Shown: one piece after another, positions 52,147 to 61,114 of the stretch
Layout: every line of letters begins with the position of its first letter
Numbering within the stretch: position 1 is the stretch's first letter
Source: Verrucomicrobiota bacterium
GTDB taxonomy: Bacteria > Verrucomicrobiota > Verrucomicrobiia > Chthoniobacterales > JAFAMB01
Direction of reading: 5' to 3'
Assembly: GCA_019247695.1 (NCBI GenBank)
Contig: JAFBAP010000157.1
Location: 1-64,000, forward strand
DNA length: 64,000 nt
The notes under the pieces: generated by a model
What the model was told of the DNA's origin: nothing
The model's input: only the letters and a program-made list of their open reading frames with translations
Databases searched by the model: none
Position numbers and translations under genes: made by a program

Positions 52147-52167
52147 TTCAGCCCCTTCGGGGCTGAA
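52147..52167 (-). terminator. Hairpin downstream of the second Rbs-type operon
   Basis: TTCAGCCCC-TTC-GGGGCTGAA is a perfect 9-bp hairpin lying about 210 bp after the stop of the permease gene at 52377. There is no T-run on either strand, so this is a weak terminator candidate. The rest of the 52099-52376 interval shows no gene. Confidence 0.35.
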
Positions 52168-52376
52168 GGCGGGTTCGTCCGGACGAAGAGTGTTAATGGA
52201 CGATGTTGCCATGTTTCGAATCGCCCGTTGCGGGGGAGTTCTTCTCATAAGGGTACAGCATAGTGTGAAACCTGACTGCGATGAACTTCGGTTTGAATTC
52301 CAATTTCCGGGATTTGGTCGTCGGGTGCCAACCCTGCGGCGGGTATGGCCGCTTATGGCTGGAACCGGCGGCCCGT

Positions 52377-53366
52377 TTACCGGCGGGACCGCGCGATCAT
52401 GACGGCGAGAATGATAATCACGCCGCGGGCGATTAACTGCTGGCTGAACTCCAGCCCCATCAGGATCAGCCCGTTATTGATTAGACCAATCATGAGGGCG
52501 CCCACGATCGAGCCGACGACCGATCCGAATCCTCCGAACAAACTGGTGCCGCCCAGCACGGCCGCCGCAATTACCGATAATTCATCACCTTCACCGAGCT
52601 GGAACCGGCCCGAGTGGAGCCGACCGGCATAGAGCATCCCGGCTATCGCGGCCGCCACACTGGAAATGATCAGCACCTGCAGCTTAATATTATGCGTCTT
52701 GATGCCCGTAAACCGCGCGGAATTCTCGTTGCCCCCGGTCGCGAGGACCTTGCGCCCGAAAGTGGTTTTTCTCAGGGCGACGTGGCCGATGATCGCCGCA
52801 ATCAACGTCCAGATCAACAGGATCGGGATGGCGCCCAGGCTGCCGGAGCCGAAATAGAAGTTGTAAGTCCGGTCCAGAATCGGGACGGCAGCGGTGTTGC
52901 TGGTCCACATCGCCACGCCCCGCGCGATTTCCATCATCGCCAGCGTCACCAGGAACGACGGGATACCTACGCCCGTTGTCAGCATCCCGTTGACCAGCCC
53001 CACCACGATGCCGGTCAGAAGGCCCGCCACGATCCCTCCGATGAGCCCGAACGCGGAGATCGCCAGCGCCGTGATCACCGACGCCAAGCCCGCCACCGCA
53101 CCGACAGACAAGTCGATTTCACCGCAGGACAGCACGAACGTCATCGCCACGGCCATGATCGCGATCATGGCAGTCTGTCGGACGATGTTGAGCAGGTTGT
53201 TTGGGTCAAGGAATCCCTTCTCGCCCAGCGTGATCGAGAAGAAGATGAAGATCAGGACAAACCCTGCGTAAATGACGTACTGGCGCCAGTCCTCCAGGGC
53301 ACGGCGCATAAAGGTGGGCGCGGGCCGCGAAGCCGCCGGCGTGGTGGGCTCAGAGATCGTAGGCAT
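52377..53366 (-). CDS. Rbs-type sugar ABC transporter permease 2
   Basis: A 329-residue RbsC-family permease. The signature segment is CGEIDLSVGAVAGLASVI, followed by GLVNGMLTTGVGIPSFLVTL, LATGGNENSARFTGI and SLFGGFGSVVGSIVGALM. The start MPTISEPTT at 53366 overlaps the end of the ATPase gene by 17 bp. With the genes at 53350 and 54975 it makes a complete importer, paralogous to the one at 36925-40772 but with the gene order binding protein, ATPase, permease. Confidence 0.93.
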   Translation of the reverse strand: MPTISEPTTPAASRPAPTFMRRALEDWRQYVIYAGFVLIFIFFSITLGEKGFLDPNNLLNIVRQTAMIAIMAVAMTFVLSCGEIDLSVGAVAGLASVITALAISAFGLIGGIVAGLLTGIVVGLVNGMLTTGVGIPSFLVTLAMMEIARGVAMWTSNTAAVPILDRTYNFYFGSGSLGAIPILLIWTLIAAIIGHVALRKTTFGRKVLATGGNENSARFTGIKTHNIKLQVLIISSVAAAIAGMLYAGRLHSGRFQLGEGDELSVIAAAVLGGTSLFGGFGSVVGSIVGALMIGLINNGLILMGLEFSQQLIARGVIIILAVMIARSRR

Positions 53367-54930
53367 GGTGTTCTTTTTCTTGGATGGCAACTTGCAGGCC
53401 TTTTTCCATGGCCGTGATACGGCTGCCCGTGTCGGTGGCGCCCGCCGCCCAGCTTTCGATTTCCTCAGAGGCAACTTCTCGAACGATTCTTCCCTCGGAC
53501 ATGATCAGGATCCGGTCGCTGAAGGCCAGCAGTTCGGCCGGTTCCGACGAGATGACAATGACGCCTTTGCCTTGGTCGGCCAGGTCCCGAATGATCTCGA
53601 CGATCTCGGTCTTGCTGCCGATGTCGACGCCAGCGGTGGGTTCGTCCAGGATCAAGAGGCTGGGGTCGGCGGCCAGCCATTTGGCGAGCACCACCTTTTG
53701 CTGATTTCCGCCCGACAAGCTGCGGATAGGAAGGTCCGGAGAGGCGGTCTTGACCCGGAGCCGCTGGATAAAATCCTGGACCAGGGCCCGTTCCTCGGAC
53801 TCGCGCACAAAACTGTACCGGGCCAAGCGGTTGATGACCGGCAGGCTCAGGTTGTTCGCCACGCTGTGCTGGAGCACCAATCCCTGGGTGAGCCGGTCTT
53901 CGGGGATCATGGCTATGCCTGCGGCCAGGGCTTCCGGCGGCGAGGTGATCTTGACCGCCTTTTCTCTCACCCGGATTTCACCCTCAACGACCGGTTGCAG
54001 CCCGGTGATCGACCTGGCCAGGGAGCTGCGACCGCTCCCGAGCAGGCCCGCGATACCCACGATCTCGCCTGCCCGAATGGTAAAACTCACGTCGATCGGG
54101 CGAGGCTTACCGGTCAGGTGCGAAACGCGCAGGATTTCCGGGCCCAGATTCCTATTGGCCCGTGCCCGCCGTTCGAATGCCCCGATCCGGCGGCCGACGA
54201 TTTGTTCGACGATGTGGTCCAGGGGCGTTTCCGCCACGGACTGGGTCATGACGTTGCGCCCGTCCCGCAGGATCGTTACCCGCTCGGCGATCCGCCGGAT
54301 TTCCTCCATGCGGTGCGAGACGTAGATAATGGACATCCCCGAACTCTTGAGGCGATCCAGGAACGCAAACAGGTGATCGATCTCCGCCGTGCTCAGGGTC
54401 GCCGTCGGCTCATCCATGATGAGCACACTCGCCTCCTGCGAAAGGGCTTTGGCGATCTCGGTCAGTTGCCGCTGGCCAGCGCTCAAATTGCTTACCCGGC
54501 GACGCGGGTCGAGCTCGACGCCGATCTTTTCCAGGAGTCCGTGCGCCTTTTTCAGGGCCGTGCGATCGTCCAGGAAGCCGCCGGCGGCCCTGGGTTCTCT
54601 CGTCAGGAAAATATTCTCGGCAACGGTCAGCGTGGGAATCAGGCTGCCCTCCTGGAAGATCATTGCAATCCCCAGGCGGCGGGCCGCCTCGGGCGTATGC
54701 TCCTCGAGTTTGACCCCGTTGATCCAAATTTCACCCGCGTCCGGTTTGTGGACGCCGCAAAGGATCTTCAGAACCGTGGATTTGCCGGCGCCGTTTTGAC
54801 CGAGAAGGGCGTGGATTTCGCCTTTGCGCACCGAAAAATCCACGTGCTCGACCGCTTTGACCCCGCCGAAGGCCTTGACGATGCCTGTCATGACGACGGC
54901 ATCGCCCGGTTGTTGATTAGCTTGCTTCAT
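53350..54930 (-). CDS. Rbs-type sugar ABC transporter ATPase 2
   Basis: A 526-residue twin ATPase. The first domain has GQNGAGKSTVLKIL, LSAGQRQLTEIAKAL and LIMDEPTATLS. The second has GLLGSGRSSLARSI and LSGGNQQKVVLAKWLA with LILDEPTAGVD. The start MKQANQQPG at 54930 is preferred to an upstream in-frame codon. A ~20-residue hydrophilic tail extends past the usual end and overlaps the permease start. Confidence 0.94.
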   Translation of the reverse strand: MKQANQQPGDAVVMTGIVKAFGGVKAVEHVDFSVRKGEIHALLGQNGAGKSTVLKILCGVHKPDAGEIWINGVKLEEHTPEAARRLGIAMIFQEGSLIPTLTVAENIFLTREPRAAGGFLDDRTALKKAHGLLEKIGVELDPRRRVSNLSAGQRQLTEIAKALSQEASVLIMDEPTATLSTAEIDHLFAFLDRLKSSGMSIIYVSHRMEEIRRIAERVTILRDGRNVMTQSVAETPLDHIVEQIVGRRIGAFERRARANRNLGPEILRVSHLTGKPRPIDVSFTIRAGEIVGIAGLLGSGRSSLARSITGLQPVVEGEIRVREKAVKITSPPEALAAGIAMIPEDRLTQGLVLQHSVANNLSLPVINRLARYSFVRESEERALVQDFIQRLRVKTASPDLPIRSLSGGNQQKVVLAKWLAADPSLLILDEPTAGVDIGSKTEIVEIIRDLADQGKGVIVISSEPAELLAFSDRILIMSEGRIVREVASEEIESWAAGATDTGSRITAMEKGLQVAIQEKEHHAYDL

Positions 54931-54974
54931 CGATTGACGTCGACTGATTCTGTCCAAGCCGTCAGGCCTTGAGA

Positions 54975-56102
54975 TTACTTCATGCTTTTTGTGATATTGG
55001 CGGGAGGATCCTGGTGGTACACTTCCTTCCAGGCCTGCAGCAGATTATCTCGGGTGATGGCCAGTGCGGGCCAGGCAACGTAGGCGGGCGCCGGTTTGTT
55101 AAGGAGCCCGTACCCGGCCAACAATGCCTCGGTGGTGCCCTGGTCGTAGGGCCGCTGTGCCCCCAAGCCTTTAATCAACCCGCTTTGGGCCATTTCGATG
55201 GCCACGTTCTGCCCTAAATCGCAGGTGGTGATAACCAGGTCATCCTTGGCCGCGGAACGGGCCGCCGACATAACCCCTTCGGCGGGCACGTCCCATACCG
55301 CCCAGATACCGTTCAAATTCCGGTGGGACGTGAGCATCGCGGAGGCGGCCCGGTCCCCATCGCCCGAAAAGTCGGGCCCCCCGATGCCTTGTTCGGCCGC
55401 GATTTTGATCCCGGGGTAGCTGTCGGCGATTGTTTTCTTGAACCCGTCGTAGCGTTGACGCGTTACGAAGAAATCCGCCGCGTGGTAAACCAAGCCGATC
55501 TGACCCTTGCCCTTCAGGAACTTCGCCATGAGGTGGGCGGCAACGACACCGTTTCCGTAGTTGTCGGCCGAAACGACGCTTACGTAGTCTTTACCAGCCT
55601 CCATGCCCTTGGGAACGTTGTCCATGAAGACCAGTTTCACCCCTTTCTGGCTCGCTTTCTGGTAGGCGGAGGCTGTGGAGGTTGGGTCCGTCGGGATCGA
55701 AACGATGATTTGGGGGTTTTGCGCCAGGATCGTTTCGATGTCAGCCACCTGTTTCTCCGGTTTGAAACCCGCGTCGGTCACCGCAACAACGTCGATGGCC
55801 ATTTTTGCAAATTGGGCCTTGAGGCCGGCGATCTGCGCCTGCGACCAATCGTTTCCTCCGTAATGCATCACGATCGCGGCTTTCGCCTTGAGCCCCCGGA
55901 CTTTTTCCAATTCTTCGGAAGTTAAACTTACCGAGTTCGGGTCAGCGGCATCCTCGCCGTGGGGGCCTTTACTCAACGGCTTCTGCTGGACTTCGGCCAA
56001 CGCTTTCGCCGGATCGACGCCCTGGCCGTGCGCACTTCCGGGCACGCCGCCCAGCGCCGCCAGTGCAAGGATGAGTGAGGTCAGGGTAGAACCGATTTTC
56101 AT
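54975..56102 (-). CDS. Rbs-type sugar ABC transporter, periplasmic binding protein 2
   Basis: A 375-residue binding protein with a clean Sec signal (1-26, LTSLILALAALGGVPGSAHG). A ~45-residue spacer precedes the fold. The fold has AAIVMHYGGNDWSQAQIAGL, ETILAQNPQIIVSIPTDP, VVSADNYGNGVVAAHLMAKF and WAVWDVPAEGVMSAAR. It is more distant from RbsB than binding protein 1, so the ligand may be a sugar acid, polyol or cyclitol. First gene of the importer operon, 51 bp after the isomerase gene. Confidence 0.9.
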   Translation of the reverse strand: MKIGSTLTSLILALAALGGVPGSAHGQGVDPAKALAEVQQKPLSKGPHGEDAADPNSVSLTSEELEKVRGLKAKAAIVMHYGGNDWSQAQIAGLKAQFAKMAIDVVAVTDAGFKPEKQVADIETILAQNPQIIVSIPTDPTSTASAYQKASQKGVKLVFMDNVPKGMEAGKDYVSVVSADNYGNGVVAAHLMAKFLKGKGQIGLVYHAADFFVTRQRYDGFKKTIADSYPGIKIAAEQGIGGPDFSGDGDRAASAMLTSHRNLNGIWAVWDVPAEGVMSAARSAAKDDLVITTCDLGQNVAIEMAQSGLIKGLGAQRPYDQGTTEALLAGYGLLNKPAPAYVAWPALAITRDNLLQAWKEVYHQDPPANITKSMK

Positions 56103-56152
56103 AGGGGTGGGGGGGTATAGGCTAAATTTGATTTATTTGCGAAAGCTCAATC

Positions 56153-56989
56153 TCAGCTTTCAAGCCGCTTCTCAAAGCTTTCCAAGTACTGCATGCTGAT
56201 CTCTGCGCCGGCTTTCGGATCGTCATAGGCGTCCAATTCCACCGCGATCCATCCGGAATAGTTGATCCGGACCAGCGCATCCAGAATCCCCTTCATGTCC
56301 AACTCACCCCGGCCCAGCGGCAGAAACTCAAACGGCTGCCGGCGAAAATCCTTCAGGTGGACGTAGCGGATTCGGCCGGCGTGATCGAGAATCAACTGCG
56401 CCGGATTGCCGCCCGCTGCAGCCAGGTGAGCGGTATCCGGACAAAAGCAGATCCTCGAACGGCTGAATACTTTCTTAATCTGTTCGGGCCTTTCCACGAT
56501 CGTGGTTAGGTGCGGATGGTAATGCGCCAACAAACCGCGCTGCTCAACCGCGTCGACGACCTTGTCCAAAGCCTCGGCAAGGCGGTCGTAATCTTCATCC
56601 GTCGCCGGCACCGTTTTTTGCGCTCCGCCGCCTACCACCAGGTGCTCAGCGCCGAGCTCGGCCGCGAGGTCCGCGGCCTTTCGAATTCTCCATAACTCTT
56701 CGGATAAGATGTCGGGAAAGACGAAATTACCACCACTGTACACGGCGACCAGACGGAGCCCGGCCTGATCGAGCCGGCCTCGAAGGCCGCTGAGGTTATG
56801 CTCGTAGTCCACGAGGTTGCCGTCGAAGAGCTCGATGGCCTGATAGCCGGCCTGCGCAATCTCGGCGATCGCGCGATTCATGTCGCCAAAGGTCCGGTAG
56901 AACAAATTCTTCACGGAAGTGACCCCGACAGGTTCTCCTCCCAGAGCACCCCAACAATTCGCGTGGTAAGCTTTCTTCCAAAGCGGCAT
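56153..56989 (-). CDS. TIM-barrel isomerase/dehydratase, IolE-like
   Basis: A 278-residue barrel of the xylose-isomerase-like group, closest in pattern to inosose dehydratase (IolE/MocC). It has LLAHYHPHLTTIVERPEQI, CFCPDTAHLAAAGGNPAQL, RYVHLKDFR, LGRGELDMKGI and AVELDAYDDPKAG. IolE dehydrates 2-keto-myo-inositol; related enzymes act on 3-keto-sugars. It lies between the GMC dehydrogenase genes and the second Rbs-type importer, so it probably acts on the oxidised or imported compound. Confidence 0.82.
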   Translation of the reverse strand: MPLWKKAYHANCWGALGGEPVGVTSVKNLFYRTFGDMNRAIAEIAQAGYQAIELFDGNLVDYEHNLSGLRGRLDQAGLRLVAVYSGGNFVFPDILSEELWRIRKAADLAAELGAEHLVVGGGAQKTVPATDEDYDRLAEALDKVVDAVEQRGLLAHYHPHLTTIVERPEQIKKVFSRSRICFCPDTAHLAAAGGNPAQLILDHAGRIRYVHLKDFRRQPFEFLPLGRGELDMKGILDALVRINYSGWIAVELDAYDDPKAGAEISMQYLESFEKRLES

Positions 56990-57042
56990 ATCGACTCCCG
57001 ATGTCAGCCACGGTTAATTCAGTCTCATCACGTTACTTCCTG

Positions 57043-58689
57043 CTACGGCTTGCGCTCGGCATTGTAGCGGCTGGCAATGTAGTCGGAGACGCGCCAGGCG
57101 TTGGCCATGATGGTGAGCGTGGGGTTGGCCCCGGTTGCCGTCGGGAACGGCCCGCCGTCGACGACGAACAGGTTATCAACCTCATGCGCCCGGCACCACT
57201 TGTTCAGAACCGACGCGGCAGGATCATCGCCCATACGGGTGGTGCCGTGCTGGTGCGAACAGTTGCCGGTGATGCGTTTGGGGTAGACGCGGTACACTTT
57301 CTTCGCTCCGGCCGCCTCCAGGATTTCAGCGTTACGATCGATGACCCAGCGGCCCATCTTGAGGTCATTCTCGTGCATTCTGCTGGTGATCCGCGCAACG
57401 GGTAGTCCCCAGGCGTCTTTGACCTTGTCGTCGAGCTCCACGCGGTTGTCGTGTTGCGGCATGTCGTGGAGCACCATGCCGACGGCGAAGCTGTGGTTAT
57501 AGAAGTCGCGGTCCATCTGCTTGGCTTGCAGGCCCCACATCGGGCGATCCGGCAAGCTCCAGTTGATCGGCAGCGGGATGCCGACGCCCGCGGAAGCGAC
57601 ATGACAGCCGCTGACGAAACCGCGTTTTTCGTCGTGCTCGTAGAATTGATAACTGCTCGACGCCACGTAGCCGCCGCCTGCCCAGGCGTAGATCGGGTCG
57701 TCAAAAACGCCGACCGCCGCGCTGTACTCATGGAAGGTCGCGTTGCGGCCCACAAGGTCGCTGCCGTTCGCCAGACCATGGGGAAAGCGGGTCGAGCGTG
57801 AAAGCAACAACAACCGCGCTGACTCGATCGCGCCGCAGCCAAGGATAAAGATGTCCGCCTCCTGCTCTGTAAAGTCGCCGTCGGCATCTTGATACACCGC
57901 GCTCCTGGCCCGGCCCCGCCCGTCAACCGTAATTTCGTGCACGTAACAGTCAGGCCGCAGATCCAGCCGTCCGGTCTTCAGCGCGTCGGGAATCCAGACG
58001 GAGAGCGCGCTTGAGCGCGTGCCGGTCGGATCGCCGTGCTGCTGGGCAAAGGCGCTCTGAACGGTCACGGGTCGACCGTTGTAGGGGCGGGACAGCGCCG
58101 CCATGGGCGTCGGGAAGCAGTTGTAACCGAGCTTGCAGCAACCCTCGTAGAACTTTCGACCGTAGCGCGTCGCGGGCAGGGGCGGACACGGGTAATCCTT
58201 ACTGCGGAACGCCTCGTACCTGTTCACGCCGCCCGCGCCCGACACGCCGAAGGCCCATTCGACCCTGGTGTAATACGGTTCCAGGTCCGCGTAAGAGATC
58301 GGCCAGTCGACGAGCGTTGTCCCGGGCAGGTCACCGGCAATCGTGCGGAGTTTAAAATCGCTCTCGGTGAAGCGCGGCAGCCAGCCCTGCCAATGGACCG
58401 TTCCCCCGCCGACCATCTGCGGCACCGGACAAAACAGTTCAACTTTAGTTTCTCCGTCTGTGGACCCCCGGTAAGTGCGCGGGTTGAGGATCGGGTCAGG
58501 CCAGAGGTTGTAGCGGTTTACATTGGCGAGCTCATCGCCGCCGAAGCTTTCGCGGTTGCGCCAGGGCCCGCGTTCGAGGGCCACCACCCGCATGCCGCGT
58601 TCAGTGAGCACCTTGGCAGCGGTCGCGCCTGACGCGCCTGCCCCGATGATGACCACTTCTACGCGTTCCGGCCTATGCTTTTGCGCCAT
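57043..58689 (-). CDS. GMC-family FAD oxidoreductase (gluconate/glucoside dehydrogenase-like large subunit)
   Basis: A 548-residue flavoprotein. The FAD loop is VVIIGAGASGATAAKVL. MVGGGTVHWQGWLPRF and FILGCGAIESARLLLLS are typical of the gluconate 2-dehydrogenase/fructose dehydrogenase branch. The catalytic region is GNCSHQHGTTRMGDDP with TGANPTLTIMANAWR at the C-terminus. It oxidises a hydroxyl of a sugar or sugar acid. The start overlaps the small-subunit gene by 17 bp. No export signal is present, and no cytochrome c subunit gene follows. Confidence 0.92.
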   Translation of the reverse strand: MAQKHRPERVEVVIIGAGASGATAAKVLTERGMRVVALERGPWRNRESFGGDELANVNRYNLWPDPILNPRTYRGSTDGETKVELFCPVPQMVGGGTVHWQGWLPRFTESDFKLRTIAGDLPGTTLVDWPISYADLEPYYTRVEWAFGVSGAGGVNRYEAFRSKDYPCPPLPATRYGRKFYEGCCKLGYNCFPTPMAALSRPYNGRPVTVQSAFAQQHGDPTGTRSSALSVWIPDALKTGRLDLRPDCYVHEITVDGRGRARSAVYQDADGDFTEQEADIFILGCGAIESARLLLLSRSTRFPHGLANGSDLVGRNATFHEYSAAVGVFDDPIYAWAGGGYVASSSYQFYEHDEKRGFVSGCHVASAGVGIPLPINWSLPDRPMWGLQAKQMDRDFYNHSFAVGMVLHDMPQHDNRVELDDKVKDAWGLPVARITSRMHENDLKMGRWVIDRNAEILEAAGAKKVYRVYPKRITGNCSHQHGTTRMGDDPAASVLNKWCRAHEVDNLFVVDGGPFPTATGANPTLTIMANAWRVSDYIASRYNAERKP

Positions 58690-59368
58690 GGTGCCTGTGC
58701 TCCTCCCAATCGATCGGTTGCTCAGCGAAGAACGGCAGCGTCGTGAAGCGCCCGGCGTGCGTCTCGGCCAGCGACTCCGGCCCTTCGAATCCGATTAATT
58801 TCCAGCCGACGCGGTCTTTGTTGCCGCCATAGATCGGATCGGAGTAGAAAGCCTGCCGGGTGTGCAGGGCAAGCAACGGGAAAAAGCCGAGTTCGATCTC
58901 GGTGCTCGTCTGCTGCAGCGCGGGCTCGACCGGTGCGAAACCCGCGGCGGTCTGCGCTTCCATCAGCCCTGCCTCGGCCTGCAGCGCCGGCCGTTCGATG
59001 CCGGCCAGAATCCTGTCCTGCTGCTCAGCCGTCAGCCGCACGAAATCAGCCCCGAACCGGGACCGGCTCCTGCGATCCAGTTCGTTGATGCCCTCAACGT
59101 ATTTCGCGCCCAGGACCGCGATGCGCCGTTGCCATGCCTCGGCGCGCTTGCCCTTGAGCTTCTCGAAGCCGCTGCCGTCAGGCTTTGCATACACGAAGTC
59201 AATGCCCGAGAGGTAGCGATCAAGGAATTCAACCGTTCCGGCCTCTCTGGCCCCGGGCTGATCGTCGGCCGGAATAATGCGCGCCATCGCTGCCTCGACC
59301 GTCGCGCGCTGGTGCGCATCGAAAAATCTTCCTTCCATGCTGCTTCGATCCGCTTGCGAGTCTGCCAT
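58673..59368 (-). CDS. Gluconate 2-dehydrogenase subunit 3-family protein
   Basis: A 231-residue small subunit of GMC dehydrogenases. Recognisable parts are VEAAMARIIPADDQPGAREA near the N-terminus and the C-terminal FYSDPIYGGNKDRVGWKLIG. Many members carry a Tat signal that exports the complex; none is visible here, so the enzyme may stay in the cytoplasm or the N-terminus may be atypical. It is the first gene of the run GMC - isomerase - Rbs importer. Confidence 0.88.
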   Translation of the reverse strand: MADSQADRSSMEGRFFDAHQRATVEAAMARIIPADDQPGAREAGTVEFLDRYLSGIDFVYAKPDGSGFEKLKGKRAEAWQRRIAVLGAKYVEGINELDRRSRSRFGADFVRLTAEQQDRILAGIERPALQAEAGLMEAQTAAGFAPVEPALQQTSTEIELGFFPLLALHTRQAFYSDPIYGGNKDRVGWKLIGFEGPESLAETHAGRFTTLPFFAEQPIDWEEHRHHGAKA

Positions 59369-59622
59369 CGGGAACCTCCTACGCGGTTAGAACAAAGCCT
59401 GCACCCGCGCGTTCACGAGAAAATGGACGGTTGGGACTACGAGGGTCCGGGTCCAAATCAAAGTAGTTCGCACACCCAAAAGGGATGTTGGGGTAAGGTC
59501 CTCTTTTCATCATGACGCAACGATCGACCCTTAGCGGGCCGGGGGGAGCTCTAGCCGGCAGCGCCATGATAGGGCGTGCATAAAACGCCCGTATAGAATG
59601 AAAGTGCGCGGCTTTTTGAACG

Positions 59623-60504
59623 TTATTGCGATCGCTGCCAATGCCCGGGGGTTTGGCCGAACGCCCGTCGGAAGCGCCGGGTCAGGTGGGCCTGGTCCGA
59701 AAAGCCCGCTTCCACGGCGATCTCAGCCAGCGAACGCTGGCCGCCATCGAGCGCGATCAATCGCCGGGCATGCCGCAACCGGCATTGCACCAGGTATTCG
59801 TGAGGCGAAACGCCCACGCTGGCGCGAAAGGCCCTGAGAAAATGGCATCGGCTCAGGCCGGCGACCCGGGCCGCCTCTGCCGTTGAAACTCTTTCGCGGA
59901 AACGTTGCTCAAGCAGTTGAACAGCCCGCTCAACCCGCAGGTCGCGGGGCCGAGCCGCCCGGGCCGGGGCCACCCGCCGGACCAGCGCCACTGCCAGGGC
60001 GCAACTGAGCGCTTCAAAAAAACCCAATCCGTGCGGGCACCCTTCCTCCGCTTCCTGGGCAACAAGGCCGCAAAGGGTTTCCAACGGACCGTCGAGCAGC
60101 ACTTCCTGCTTCTCCGTGTGGTACAGGACGCGAGGGTCAATGCGCAACGACAGGGCCGCAGCTTCCAGAAACGCGGGCTGTAGCTCGAAGCGCGTCACGG
60201 GCCGTTCATAGTGCCCCCGTATCGCCGCATGGCACAACACGCCCGGGGCCACAAAAAACAAGCGGAGGTCCGAACCCACGCCGGTAGATTCCGTCGCCAT
60301 CCGGCCCGCCTCCGCTTGTGGCGCCTCGTAGATCAGCCAGAAATGGTTTAATCCGCCGTCTGGCGCTTGCGTCTCCCGGCCCGCGGGCAGTTGGTGCACG
60401 GAGACTCGCAGGCCCCCAAACTGCACGCCGTCACCGGTCCGCTGGCGAGTGGGCGTCAACGGGCCTGCTGGATCATCTGGCTGGTGCAGGGTAGGCATCA
60501 TCAC
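59623..60504 (-). CDS. AraC-family transcriptional regulator
   Basis: A 293-residue regulator. The N-terminal ~170 residues form a cupin-like ligand domain (FWLIYEAP, LRLFFVAPGVLCHAAIRGHY). The C-terminal ~100 residues carry the double helix-turn-helix (STAEAARVAGLSRCHFLRAF and EIAVEAGFSDQAHLTRRF with FGQTPGHWQ). It is separated from the GMC operon by 254 bp in tandem orientation and could activate it. The target is an inference from position. Confidence 0.9.
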   Translation of the reverse strand: MMMPTLHQPDDPAGPLTPTRQRTGDGVQFGGLRVSVHQLPAGRETQAPDGGLNHFWLIYEAPQAEAGRMATESTGVGSDLRLFFVAPGVLCHAAIRGHYERPVTRFELQPAFLEAAALSLRIDPRVLYHTEKQEVLLDGPLETLCGLVAQEAEEGCPHGLGFFEALSCALAVALVRRVAPARAARPRDLRVERAVQLLEQRFRERVSTAEAARVAGLSRCHFLRAFRASVGVSPHEYLVQCRLRHARRLIALDGGQRSLAEIAVEAGFSDQAHLTRRFRRAFGQTPGHWQRSQ

Positions 60505-60746
60505 GTCATTGACATTTTTTACCGTTCGCCACGTATAGGGAAACCGGGTCTGCTTGTCTCACGGTGATGGAACGATCCGGGTTGCCTTGCGGCGAAGATC
60601 CGGACGGCACACCTTCGCGGGCAGCCGTCCTGGGCACGACTTGGTGAATACGTTCTTGTCACGGGCGGCAGCGCTGAAGCGTTTTGGGAATCGGGGCGGG
60701 CCATTCGCGGCCCCCGTCTCCCCCGCCCGGGAACCGAAACCTTAGA

Positions 60747-60758
60747 GAGAACGTTGTC
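60747..60758. promoter_or_regulatory. LacI-family operator candidate 3 (GAGAACGTTGTC)
   Basis: The dyad GAGAAC|GTTGTC is centred between 60752 and 60753, about 245 bp upstream of the AraC start. It matches GANAACGTTNTC. No plus-strand gene follows closely, so the controlled gene is uncertain. Confidence 0.45.
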
Positions 60759-60930
60759 ATTCTGCATGCTCTTAATCGCGTTCCGGGTGAGTCGCAACCG
60801 GAAAGGTTGCGGCCGACTTCACCCCGGCCGGACAGCCGATCGGCCCCTCGACATCACGAGCGCGCCCCACTCAGCCGGCGGTCTGACACCTATCGGGCCA
60901 CCAAGCCGGCAGGCAAACATCGCCCGCTGA

Positions 60931-60942
60931 GAAAACGTTACC
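60931..60942. promoter_or_regulatory. LacI-family operator candidate 4 (GAAAACGTTACC)
   Basis: The dyad GAAAAC|GTTACC is centred between 60936 and 60937, 184 bp from candidate 3. It matches the shared core except for the last positions of the right half-site. A pair at this spacing would permit looping. Confidence 0.4.
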
Positions 60943-61114
60943 ACTGAAAAGCTGCCCAACGGATCAGGCGCCAAAAAATGTAAGCTAGCTGCGGCTCCGG
61001 AACGGTGCGGGGAAGAAACGGTGGGCTGCCATTCCCGGCCGGTCCCCGCCTTCCGGGCGCAGCCCTGCGGGCACGCCGCCGCCGGTTGAGAGGGAACCGC
61101 CCGTTTCCCGATCA

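Larger units (their letters stand above)
60505..61114. other. 610-bp gene-free region with two LacI-type dyads
   Basis: No open frame on either strand resembles a known protein; several short ones are GC-driven. Two AACGTT-centred dyads lie at 60747-60758 and 60931-60942. The region separates the AraC gene (starting at 60504) from the end of the 3-hydroxybutyrate dehydrogenase gene. It may be a long regulatory region or the scar of a deleted gene. Confidence 0.55.

Noticed and set aside
52099-52376. Possible second transposase fragment or passenger gene next to the insertion sequence
   Set aside because: No frame here resembles a transposase or other gene; only a GC-rich hairpin is visible.
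53272-54972. Long open frame (566 codons) antisense to the second Rbs-type ATPase
   Set aside because: The minus-strand frame encodes an intact twin ATPase with all motifs; the plus-strand frame is a GC-rich shadow with low-complexity sequence.
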